DNA from: an uncultured Collinsella sp.
GTDB taxonomy: Bacteria; Actinomycetota; Coriobacteriia; Coriobacteriales; Coriobacteriaceae
DNA length: 11,308 nucleotides
Assembly: GCA_900555355.1 (NCBI GenBank)
Contig: USKV01000031.1
Coordinates: forward strand, 1-11,308
Direction of reading: 5' to 3'
Shown here piece by piece: positions 1-8,571 of the stretch; the first letter of the stretch is position 1, and each line of letters begins with the position of its first letter. The position numbers were made by a program, and so were the translations under genes. The notes below the pieces were generated by a model. That model saw only the letters and a list, made by a program, of their open reading frames with translations. It was not told where the DNA came from and searched no databases.

Positions 1-43
1 GGTCGGCGGGGCCATTGTGGCTCTTGACAGCGGATTGGGTCAT
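1..43 (-). CDS. Possible start of an unidentified gene, cut by the window edge
   Basis: On the minus strand an ATG at 43-41 opens a frame reading MTQSAVKSHNGPAD, still open where the window ends. I do not recognise the product. A G-rich stretch (GGCGGG, 60-55) lies about 11 nt upstream and could be a weak ribosome binding site, but it is not a good Shine-Dalgarno match. The same frame is open further upstream, through the terminator-like hairpin, with other ATGs at 94 and 109, which makes the choice of start uncertain. The whole stretch may be non-coding and part of the inverted-repeat element at 57-145. Confidence 0.2.
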   Translation of the reverse strand, partial: MTQSAVKSHNGPAD

Positions 44-56
44 ATGAGCGAAAGCC

Positions 57-145
57 CGCCAGAGCGAGCAAGGTGCCTTGAAACAAGGCGGCATTGACCT
101 TCTGGTCATGCCGCCGAAGTTGAAAGGCAGATTGCCGCTCTGGCG
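57..145. repeat. Nested inverted-repeat element in the spacer after the LCP gene
   Basis: Several stems are nested here. A perfect 10-bp outer repeat pairs CGCCAGAGCG (57-66) with CGCTCTGGCG (136-145). Inside it, 87-99 pairs with 104-115 (12 bp, one bulged base at 95, 4-nt loop). GCCTTG (75-80) pairs with CAAGGC (84-89) around a 3-nt loop. GGCA (126-129) pairs with TGCC (133-136). The 75-89 hairpin shares bases 87-89 with the large hairpin, so the two are mutually exclusive. It could be a structured leader, a terminator region or a dispersed intergenic repeat; sequence alone does not decide. Confidence 0.5.
81..115 (-). terminator. Likely intrinsic terminator of the murA-LCP transcript
   Basis: Read on the minus strand, a GC-rich stem of 12 bp (arms 115-104 and 99-87, one bulge, loop AGAA) is followed directly by TTGTTT (86-81). 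This is the classic hairpin plus U-rich tail. It lies about 80 nt after the LCP stop codon, where the transcript would be expected to end. On the plus strand the hairpin has no U-rich tail. Confidence 0.6.
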
Positions 146-162
146 AGTTTGCAGCGTCAAGC

Positions 163-192
163 GGTTACGCGGTTTGGTAAAACCGAGTAACC
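163..192 (-). repeat. Hairpin directly abutting the LCP stop codon
   Basis: GGTTAC (163-168) pairs with GTAACC (187-192), then C170 with G185 and GGTTT (171-175) with AAACC (180-184). This leaves a 4-nt loop and one G/A mismatch, a nearly perfect 12-bp stem. It begins at the base next to the LCP stop codon. No U-tract follows on the minus strand, so it is not a canonical intrinsic terminator. It might protect the mRNA 3' end, act with Rho, or belong to the neighbouring repeat cluster. Confidence 0.45.
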
Positions 193-1422
193 CTAATAAT
201 TGGCTTCGTAGCCGTTGCCGTCGCCGGTGGGCTCTTCGTAGTAGTCCGAATCGCTTGAATCGCTTGAGTCATCGGAATCGTCAGAGCTGACCGATGAGGT
301 TGCGGTACCGTTTGCGTAGTCGTCAGACGTGTTGTTGTTCAGGTCGCCGATCGTAGAGCTGGAACCGTCGGAAAGACCCATGGTGTTGGGACCCTTGGGA
401 TCCTTGCCGGCATCGACGCGCTCCATCATTTCCTTGAGCTCGTCCTCGTAGACAAAGACGTAGCTCACACCGTCGATCATGGTGCTGTCGTCGGCGTACG
501 AGGGCAGGTTGGCCGAGTAGATACCGTCGACATCCATACCGCGCATGGCGTTGACCGTAGCCACGATATCCTGAACGCTCATATCGGTTACGAGCATATC
601 GGACAGCGAATTAACCAGGCCAAAGATCTTCGTGGCATCGAAGTTATTGAGAATCTGGTTGGCAAGGGCGCCAAGCACCTGACGCTGGTGGCGCATGCGC
701 GTGTAATCGCCGTCGGCATAGGTGTAGCGGCAGCGGGCATAGGTAAGGGCGGTGGCACCGTCCATATGCTGCTGGCCAGCGGTAATCTTAATATCCAGGT
801 GCTCGGGGTCGTCAACATCATCGGTTGCGTTAATGTCGATACCGCCAACCGAATCAATCAGCGCCTGCATACCGTCGAAGCTGACCTCGGCATAGTGGGA
901 AATCTGAACACCGCACAGCTCGTTGACCGCCTCGACCATGGCCTCGGCGCCGCCAACGGTATGGCAGGCGTTGATCTTCATGGTCGAACCGTTGTAGACG
1001 ACCTTGGTATCACGCGGAATGGAGATGAGCGTCGCCTGCTTTTGCGTGGGGTCGATACGCGCCAGGATAATCGAGTCGGCGCGGTATGTATCCTCGCCCG
1101 GGCGACCGTCAGTGCCAAGGAGTAGCACGTAGAACGGGTCCTTTGCCTCGTCGGTATCAACCAGGATCTGGCGCAGGTTGTCGGTAATGACGTTGGAATC
1201 GCCGAGCTTGCCCATAATGGTGGCAAACCACAGGCCGGCGGCAGTCGTAGCGCTCAACAGCACACCGAGCACAGCAATGAGCGCGACGCGGCGAACCGTA
1301 TGACCGCGACGGCGCTGACGAGCGCGCTCGGAATAGCGGGCAACGTTATCGCGGCTATAGATTTTTGCCTGAGCGCCGGTCGAAGGTCTTCGAGATTCCG
1401 TAATGGGCTTTTTCTTAAACAT
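193..1422 (-). CDS. LytR-CpsA-Psr (LCP) family wall-polymer transferase, membrane-anchored
   Basis: This 409-residue protein has a basic cytoplasmic N-terminus (Arg-rich around 32-45), one membrane segment at about 44-68 and an extracellular LCP domain at about 95-255. Family hallmarks are LLGTD (101-105), RADSIIL (114-120), SIPRDT (134-139) and RMRHQRQ (242-248), which supply the Arg/Asp residues that bind the polyprenyl-pyrophosphate substrate. LCP enzymes attach teichoic-acid-like or capsular glycopolymers to peptidoglycan. The C-terminus (about 350-409) is low-complexity, rich in Ser, Asp, Gly and Asn, with an SSDDSDDSSDSSDSD run. Cys153 and Cys170 might form a disulfide. I chose the ATG at 1422, six nt after an AGG; the TTG at 1428 directly touches that AGG. 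It sits 12 nt after murA, so the two are probably co-transcribed. The exact polymer cannot be told. Confidence 0.95.
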   Translation of the reverse strand: MFKKKPITESRRPSTGAQAKIYSRDNVARYSERARQRRRGHTVRRVALIAVLGVLLSATTAAGLWFATIMGKLGDSNVITDNLRQILVDTDEAKDPFYVLLLGTDGRPGEDTYRADSIILARIDPTQKQATLISIPRDTKVVYNGSTMKINACHTVGGAEAMVEAVNELCGVQISHYAEVSFDGMQALIDSVGGIDINATDDVDDPEHLDIKITAGQQHMDGATALTYARCRYTYADGDYTRMRHQRQVLGALANQILNNFDATKIFGLVNSLSDMLVTDMSVQDIVATVNAMRGMDVDGIYSANLPSYADDSTMIDGVSYVFVYEDELKEMMERVDAGKDPKGPNTMGLSDGSSSTIGDLNNNTSDDYANGTATSSVSSDDSDDSSDSSDSDYYEEPTGDGNGYEANY

Positions 1423-1434
1423 AGGCAACCTGCA

Positions 1435-2718
1435 TTAGTAGATGACGGGATCGGGAACAGTGGCGTGTTCGACATGAGCGCCAAGCGCCTGCAGCTTTTC
1501 AACAAACTGCTCGTAGCCGCGCTTAATGTGATGGATGGCCGAGACCTCGGTCGTGCCGTCGGCAATTAGGCCGGCAACGACGAGTGCCGCGCCACCACGA
1601 AGATCCGGTGAGGTTACCTGAGCGCCGGAAAAGCCCTTGACGCCGTGAATCATAGCGTGATGGCTCTCGATGCGAATATCGGCGCCCATTCGCACCAGCT
1701 CGGATGCGAACATAAAGCGATTCTCGAAGATGTTCTCGGTGATAACGGAGCTGCCGTCGGCCAGGGCGGAGAGCACCATGATCTGCGCCTGCATGTCCGT
1801 GGGGAAACCGGGGAACGGGAGCGTCTGGATATCGACCGGCTTGATACGCTCGGCACGGTTCACATGGACGCCATCCTCGACGCGCTCGCAGTCGATACCC
1901 ATGAGCTCCATCTTCTTGAGCACCATGCCCAAGTGAATGGGGCAAAAACCCGTGACGTCGACACCGCGATCGTCGGCCATCAACGCACCGGCAACGATAA
2001 AGGTACCGGCCTCGATGCGGTCACCCACCACGCGATGGGTAACGGGATGCAGCTCCTCCACGCCCTCGATGGTCACGACAGGCGTACCGGCGCCGACAAT
2101 CTTTGCGCCCATCTCGTTGAGCATGTTAGCGAGATCGACGATCTCGGGCTCGCGGGCGGCATTATCGATAACCGTGGTGCCCTGTGCGCGCACAGAGGCC
2201 ATGATGAGGTTCTCGGTCGCACCGACGCTGGCGAACTCGAGCGTGACGGTGGTGCCGCGCAGGCCCTGAGGCGCATTGGCGTTGATATAGCCGTGGGCGG
2301 TGTCGAATTCGACGCCCAAGGCCTCAAGACCCAAGATATGCATATCGATCTTGCGAGCGCCCAGGTTGCAGCCGCCGGGCATGGCGATCTTGGCGCGATG
2401 GAAACGGCCCAGCAGGGGTCCCATCACGGCAGTGGAAGCGCGCATCTTGGCAACGAGCTCGTAGGGGGCCTCCCATGAATCGACCTGAGAGGTATCAATC
2501 TCGAGCGTGTGTTCGTCGAGAACATCGATCGTAGCGCCCATGCCTTTGAGCACCTTGCCCATCACGTGGACATCGGAAATATCGGGCACGTTCTGCAGCG
2601 TCGTCTTGCCCGGCGCCAGAAGCGTTGCCGCCATAAGTTTGAGCGCGGAGTTCTTGGCACCCGAGACGGGCACGGAGCCTCCGATGGCGTGGCCACCCTC
2701 AACGCGGATAATATCCAA
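1435..2718 (-). CDS. murA: UDP-N-acetylglucosamine 1-carboxyvinyltransferase (MurA)
   Basis: The 427-residue protein transfers enolpyruvate from PEP to UDP-GlcNAc, the first committed cytoplasmic step of peptidoglycan synthesis. It is close to the usual length of about 420. Visible active-site elements are the N-terminal GAKNSAL (20-26, with Lys22 and Asn23), the catalytic Cys117 in GGCNLGARKIDMH, FPTDMQAQ (305-312, with Asp308), and Arg400 in HHIKRGYE. Because the catalytic residue is Cys rather than Asp, the enzyme should be of the fosfomycin-sensitive type (inference from the family). The start is TTG at 2718, with AAAGGG about 6 nt upstream and no other early in-frame Met. A hairpin with a U-tract lies only a few nt upstream of that ribosome binding site, so expression may depend on readthrough from the atp operon or a promoter ahead of the hairpin. 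Confidence 0.97.
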   Translation of the reverse strand: MDIIRVEGGHAIGGSVPVSGAKNSALKLMAATLLAPGKTTLQNVPDISDVHVMGKVLKGMGATIDVLDEHTLEIDTSQVDSWEAPYELVAKMRASTAVMGPLLGRFHRAKIAMPGGCNLGARKIDMHILGLEALGVEFDTAHGYINANAPQGLRGTTVTLEFASVGATENLIMASVRAQGTTVIDNAAREPEIVDLANMLNEMGAKIVGAGTPVVTIEGVEELHPVTHRVVGDRIEAGTFIVAGALMADDRGVDVTGFCPIHLGMVLKKMELMGIDCERVEDGVHVNRAERIKPVDIQTLPFPGFPTDMQAQIMVLSALADGSSVITENIFENRFMFASELVRMGADIRIESHHAMIHGVKGFSGAQVTSPDLRGGAALVVAGLIADGTTEVSAIHHIKRGYEQFVEKLQALGAHVEHATVPDPVIY

Positions 2719-2731
2719 GGTCTACCCTTTC

Positions 2732-2770
2732 AAAAAGCATGCCCGGGGTGGCTGAGCCATCCCGGGCATG
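2732..2770 (-). terminator. Terminator-like hairpin between atpC and murA
   Basis: Arms 2756-2770 and 2738-2752 form a 15-bp stem around a 3-nt loop (2753-2755). On the minus strand there is a single A/C mismatch. The stem is followed by CTTTTTG, whose five T's occupy 2736-2732. It looks like an intrinsic terminator for the atp operon. It also sits about 5 nt before the AAAGGG of murA, leaving no room for a promoter between them, so it may work as an attenuator or a partial terminator. Confidence 0.7.
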
Positions 2771-2785
2771 ATGTGTTCGCAAATG

Positions 2786-2807
2786 GTCGAACGCTAAAGC
2801 GTTTGAC
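2786..2807 (-). repeat. Small hairpin touching the atpC stop codon
   Basis: GTCGAACGC (2786-2794) pairs with GCGTTTGAC (2799-2807) around TAAA. It has 9 positions, with one G/T wobble on the plus strand that becomes an A/C mismatch on the minus strand. It overlaps the last base of the atpC stop codon and precedes the larger hairpin at 2738-2770. No U-tract follows. It could be part of a tandem 3'-end structure. Confidence 0.35.
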
Positions 2808-3199
2808 TATTGGGCAAGCTTGAGCTTACACCATGCGATTTCATTATAGAGGTAGGCGCGGCGTGCATCATCCTCCGACAAATTACCCAGCTTCTCTTCA
2901 AAACCTTGAATATCAGCTTTAACCTTGTCGGCGTCGACGGTCGCCAAATCGCAAGCGCGCTCGGCGAGGACGGTCACGACATCGTCCGCAACCTGGGCAT
3001 AGCCGCCGGCCACGGCAAACGTGTGGTCGACAGTGCCCATGGCCTTATCGGAAACGCGAACGTAACCGCGGTCGATCGTGCAGATTTCGCTGGAGTGAGC
3101 AGGCAGAACGCCAAACTCGCCATCCGTGGACGGAATCGACACAAACGCAGCGTCGCCCTCATAGGCGCAGCTCACGGGGCACACGATGCGGATACGCAT
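2807..3199 (-). CDS. atpC: F1Fo ATP synthase subunit epsilon
   Basis: This 130-residue protein, of normal family length, is part of the central stalk: it couples gamma to the c ring and can inhibit hydrolysis. The N-terminal beta-sandwich carries GEFGVLPAHSSE (27-38), matching the conserved GxxGILPGH-like loop. FAVAGGYAQVADDVVTVLAE (61-80) matches the other conserved strand pair. The C-terminal helical part (about 86-130) is present and ends with a Lys/Leu-rich helix. It is the last gene of the atp operon, starting 3 nt after the atpD stop. The ATG at 3199 is preceded by GGGGGAG within the end of atpD. Cys residues at 7, 11, 40, 83 and 124 are more than many epsilon subunits have. Confidence 0.95.
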   Translation of the reverse strand: MRIRIVCPVSCAYEGDAAFVSIPSTDGEFGVLPAHSSEICTIDRGYVRVSDKAMGTVDHTFAVAGGYAQVADDVVTVLAERACDLATVDADKVKADIQGFEEKLGNLSEDDARRAYLYNEIAWCKLKLAQ

Positions 3200-3202
3200 A
3201 AC

Positions 3203-5565
<2,363 letters not shown>

Positions 5566-5570
5566 AGGGC

Positions 5571-7169
5571 TTAGTTCTCCTCTGATCCAGTCGTGTCGGC
5601 ATGGTGCTTGGCCATGAACTGCTGCTTGAAGTCACCGATGACACGCAAGAGCTCGGCCTTGGTGTCGTCGTCAATCTTCTTGGCGCGAACCTTGTCGAGC
5701 AGCGAGCCAAAGCCATTGTCCATGTACTCGATGAGCTCGGCACGGAAAGGCAGCACGTCGGCGATCTCCAGGTCATCCAGGAAGCCCTCGTTGCCAGCGA
5801 ACAGCGTAACGATCTGCTCGCCAACCTCAAACGGCTTGTAACGCGGCTGCTTCAGGAGCTCGGTCATGCGGGCACCATGGGTCAGCTGCTTCTGAGTAGC
5901 CTCGTCGAGGTCGGAGCCAAACTGGGTAAAGCCAGCGAGCTCCTGATAGGAAGCGAGGTCCAGACGGAGGTTGCCGGCGACCTGCTTCATAGCCTTGGTC
6001 TGTGCATCGCCACCGACGCGGGACACGGAGATACCGACGTCAACTGCCGGGCGCTGACCCTGGAAGAAGAGCTCGGACTGCAGGTAGATCTGACCATCGG
6101 TAATGGAAATGACGTTGGTCGGAATGTAGGCCGAGACGTCGCCGTCCTGGGTCTCGATGATCGGAAGAGCCGTCATGGAGCCGTAACCGTTCTTCTTGGA
6201 CATCTTGACGGCACGCTCGAGCAGACGAGAGTGCAGGTAGAAGATGTCGCCAGGATAGGCCTCGCGTCCGGGCGGACGATGCAGCGTCAGCGACATCTGA
6301 CGGTAGGCCACAGCCTGCTTGGACAGGTCATCGTAGATGACGAGCACGTGGCCACCGGGGTTGGTCTCGCTGGCGGGCTTGCCGTCCTCGCCGTTGTACA
6401 TGAAGAACTCGCCGATAGCGGCACCGGCCATAGGCGCGATGTACTGCATAGGGGCGGAATCGGCAGCGGTGGCCGAAACGATGATGGTGTAGTCGAGCGC
6501 ACCGTGCTGAGCGAGGGTCTCGCGGATGTTGGCAACCGTGGAGGCCTTCTGGCCGATGGCGACATAGATGCAGACCATGCCCTTGCCGCGCTGATTGAGG
6601 ATAGCATCGATGGCGATGGCGGTCTTACCGGTCTTACGGTCGCCGATGATGAGCTCACGCTGACCACGGCCGATGGGCACCATAGAGTCGATAGCCAGCA
6701 GGCCGGTCTGAACCGGCTCGCACACCGGGGTACGGTCGATGACACCGGGGGCCTTGAACTCGATGGGGCGACGATGCGTGGCGACGATGTCACCCAGGCC
6801 GTCGATAGGCTGGCCGAGCGGATTGACGACGCGGCCGAGCATGGCGCGGCTCACGGGGATATCCATAATGCGGCCAGTGGTGCGGCACTCGTCGCCTTCC
6901 TTGATGGAGTCGACGGCACCGAACAGAACGGCGCCGACCTCGTCACGGTCAAGGTTCTGGGCAAGGCCGAAGACGGTCTCACCGGTATCGGAGCTCTTGA
7001 ACTCCAGAAGCTCGCCTGCCATGGCGCTCTTGAGGCCGGAGACGCGCGCGATGCCGTCGCCTACCTCGTCGACCGTTGAAACCTCATGCGTATCGACCGT
7101 CGCGGAGAGGCTCGTGAGCTGCTCCTGCAGTTTCTTGGCGATATCCTGGGCATTGAGGGTTTCGGACAT
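5571..7169 (-). CDS. atpA: F1Fo ATP synthase subunit alpha
   Basis: The 532-residue protein is the regulatory nucleotide-binding partner of beta in F1. The P-loop is GDRKTGKT (176-183), followed by [11 protein letters not shown] (200-210). The arginine finger is Arg384 in [21 protein letters not shown] and [11 protein letters not shown] are nearly invariant. Compared with the family from memory, about 12 extra residues ([12 protein letters not shown], 263-274) sit just before the strand LVIYDD (276-281), and the C-terminus ends in a short acidic tail. The ATG at 7169 overlaps the atpH stop by 1 nt (TAATG), with a strong GGAGGTG about 8 nt upstream. The frame is continuous through the insertion, and codon use there matches the rest. 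Confidence 0.98.
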   Translation of the reverse strand: MSETLNAQDIAKKLQEQLTSLSATVDTHEVSTVDEVGDGIARVSGLKSAMAGELLEFKSSDTGETVFGLAQNLDRDEVGAVLFGAVDSIKEGDECRTTGRIMDIPVSRAMLGRVVNPLGQPIDGLGDIVATHRRPIEFKAPGVIDRTPVCEPVQTGLLAIDSMVPIGRGQRELIIGDRKTGKTAIAIDAILNQRGKGMVCIYVAIGQKASTVANIRETLAQHGALDYTIIVSATAADSAPMQYIAPMAGAAIGEFFMYNGEDGKPASETNPGGHVLVIYDDLSKQAVAYRQMSLTLHRPPGREAYPGDIFYLHSRLLERAVKMSKKNGYGSMTALPIIETQDGDVSAYIPTNVISITDGQIYLQSELFFQGQRPAVDVGISVSRVGGDAQTKAMKQVAGNLRLDLASYQELAGFTQFGSDLDEATQKQLTHGARMTELLKQPRYKPFEVGEQIVTLFAGNEGFLDDLEIADVLPFRAELIEYMDNGFGSLLDKVRAKKIDDDTKAELLRVIGDFKQQFMAKHHADTTGSEEN

Positions 7170-7645
7170 TAGGCTTCACCTCCGTACGAATTAGCAGAGT
7201 TTGCGAGGGTCTCCTGCGCGATGCGCAGCTGCGTCTTGACGGAAATGTCACGACGCTCGCCGCGGGCCTCGAGCACCAGGCCGCCCACGATAGACGGGTC
7301 GACCTGCTCGATAAGGAATACCTTGCGGCCGAAGTCCTGCTCGCATTTCTTAGTGATGGTTTGACGCAGCTCGTCGTCGAGCGGGATCGCCGTGGTGACG
7401 GTCACGCCCACTACATCCTCGTCTTCCTCGGCAACATACTTAAAGGCAGCTGCCACCTTGGGAAGAAGGTCGAGCTGGTCGCGCTTGGACATGGTGTCGA
7501 GCACGGCGATGATCTCGGGGCTGGCAGAAGCCAAGCGCTCGATCATCTCGAGGTCCTCGAACACATGGTTCTCAGCCTTGGCGGCTTCCAAAAGGGAGCG
7601 CGCGTAGGTCTCGAGTACCTTGTCCTGATAGCGGCTAGTCGGCAT
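7169..7645 (-). CDS. atpH: F1Fo ATP synthase subunit delta (short form)
   Basis: This peripheral-stalk subunit ties subunit b to the top of F1. The C-terminal signature is clear: [26 protein letters not shown] (115-140). The N-terminal helices begin with [18 protein letters not shown] (5-22). At 158 residues it is shorter than the usual 175-180. Matching against the family from memory, about 25-30 residues appear to be missing from the N-terminal helical bundle between about 50 and 55, where the chain goes straight from [10 protein letters not shown] to RDQLDLLPK. The ATG at 7645 overlaps the end of atpF by 11 nt and lacks a strong ribosome binding site, so translational coupling is likely. 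Confidence 0.93.
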   Translation of the reverse strand: MPTSRYQDKVLETYARSLLEAAKAENHVFEDLEMIERLASASPEIIAVLDTMSKRDQLDLLPKVAAAFKYVAEEDEDVVGVTVTTAIPLDDELRQTITKKCEQDFGRKVFLIEQVDPSIVGGLVLEARGERRDISVKTQLRIAQETLANSANSYGGEA

Positions 7646-8237
7646 TCAGGCTACCTGCTTCCTGGATGTAGCGCTCGATGAGCTTCTTCTGCTCGGACTC
7701 GTCCTCGAGTGCCTCGCCCACGATCTTGGTGGCGACGGCAACGGACAGGTCGGCGATGGAGCTCGCGGCACCGGCGTAGATGGACTTGCGCTCGTCCTCG
7801 ACGGTCGTATGGGCCTTGGCGATGATCTCCTCGGCCTCCTTGTGAGCAGCCTCGATGATACGGGCACGCTCGGACTCGGCGTCCTTACGGGCCTCGAGAA
7901 CGATGTCGGCAGCCTGACGACGGGCGTCGGTGACGATCGAGTCGGACTCAGCGCGCTTGGCGATAGCCTCCTGCTTGGTCTTCTCGGCCTCGTCGAGGCT
8001 CTCCTCGATCTTCTTGCCGCGCTCCTCCATGGTTTTCATGATGCCCGGCAGGGCGACCTTTGCCAGCACGATCCAGATGATCAGGAAGGCGATAAGCGCC
8101 GGGATGAACTCCGCCATCTTAGGGATGAGGATGTCCGCACCGGCAGCGCCGTCCTCGGCGAACGCGGAAACCGGCATGAGCAGCGCGGCCGCGGACGCGG
8201 AGAGTGCGATCGCGCTCTTCTGGGATGAAAGATTCAT
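7635..8237 (-). CDS. atpF: F1Fo ATP synthase subunit b with a signal-peptide-like N-terminus
   Basis: This 200-residue stator subunit has one membrane helix (about 44-65, EFIPALIAFLIIWIVLAKVA), then a long charged coiled coil (about 68-160) and a conserved C-terminal helix that binds delta (SIADLSVAVATKIVGEAL). Ahead of the usual membrane anchor are about 27 extra residues that look like a Sec signal: MNLSSQKS, a hydrophobic stretch ALSASAAALLMPVS, and a possible AFA-ED cleavage site at 27/28. If uncleaved, it could be a second membrane helix. The ATG at 8237 has GGAG 8 nt upstream and follows the atpE stop by 15 nt. Length exceeds the common 155-175 because of this extension. Confidence 0.95.
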   Translation of the reverse strand: MNLSSQKSAIALSASAAALLMPVSAFAEDGAAGADILIPKMAEFIPALIAFLIIWIVLAKVALPGIMKTMEERGKKIEESLDEAEKTKQEAIAKRAESDSIVTDARRQAADIVLEARKDAESERARIIEAAHKEAEEIIAKAHTTVEDERKSIYAGAASSIADLSVAVATKIVGEALEDESEQKKLIERYIQEAGSLNAD

Positions 8238-8252
8238 ACTTGACGCTCCGTG

Positions 8253-8447
8253 CTATTTAACGATCAGCGCGACAACGAAGCCGATCAGAGCCAGAGCCTC
8301 GCCGAAGGCGGAGCCCATGATGAAGACGGTGAACACGCGGCCCTGGACCTCAGGCTGACGGGCCATAGCACCCGTAGCACCCAGAGCAGACAGGCCGATA
8401 GCAAGACCAGCGCCGATAACACCGAGACCGTAACCGATAACTCCCAC
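8253..8447 (-). CDS. atpE: F1Fo ATP synthase subunit c (short form)
   Basis: This 64-residue membrane hairpin forms the rotor ring. Helix 1 is Gly/Ala-rich (about 3-28), the polar loop is ARQPE (29-33), and helix 2 (about 38-63) carries the ion-binding carboxylate Glu50 in GSAFGEALALIG. Helix 1 has no Gln, and Glu50 is followed by Ala rather than Ser or Thr, so the Na+-binding signature is absent and protons are the likely coupling ion. The GTG at 8447 has AAAGGAGGA just upstream, the best ribosome binding site in the window. An in-frame TAA at 8474-8472 rules out a longer version. It is shorter than the usual 70-85 residues, having almost no N-terminal lead. Confidence 0.95.
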   Translation of the reverse strand: MGVIGYGLGVIGAGLAIGLSALGATGAMARQPEVQGRVFTVFIMGSAFGEALALIGFVVALIVK

Positions 8448-8571
8448 GATTCCTCCTTTGTCGTGCGTGTCTTATTTCACGCAGGATAACCTTTTTATAA
8501 CTGCCGGGCTCCATGGGTACGGGCACCGGCGGTTTAACGAATTGCCTTACCTTTAAGGCGCGAACGGAAGA
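8448..8571 (-). promoter_or_regulatory. 124-nt atpB-atpE spacer with hairpins and a strong ribosome binding site
   Basis: This is the only large gap inside the atp operon. It holds a 6-bp hairpin, GCCTTA (8544-8549) with TAAGGC (8554-8559); a longer-range GCCGG/CCGGC pairing around 8503-8529; and a small hairpin, GCGTG (8465-8469) with CACGC (8478-8482), just upstream of AAAGGAGGA. No hairpin has a good U-tract on the minus strand, and I see no convincing promoter. In other bacteria the region before atpE helps raise c-subunit translation to match ring stoichiometry. The placement here suggests the same but does not prove it. Confidence 0.45.

Noticed and set aside
1423..1428. TTG start for the LCP gene, two codons upstream
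   Set aside because: It directly touches the AGG ribosome binding site, leaving no spacing; the ATG at 1422 has proper spacing.
1645..2478. Plus-strand open frame opposite murA
   Set aside because: It is His/Asp/Gly-rich antisense product with no family resemblance; murA on the other strand is clear.
2843..2848. Perfect TATAAT as a murA promoter
   Set aside because: It encodes conserved-looking Tyr-Asn codons in atpC and has no -35 box at 16-18 nt, so it was kept only as a remark in a finding, not as a feature.
5601..7079. Long open frame on the plus strand (492 codons)
   Set aside because: It is antisense to atpA with the same low-complexity composition and no ribosome binding site or domain.
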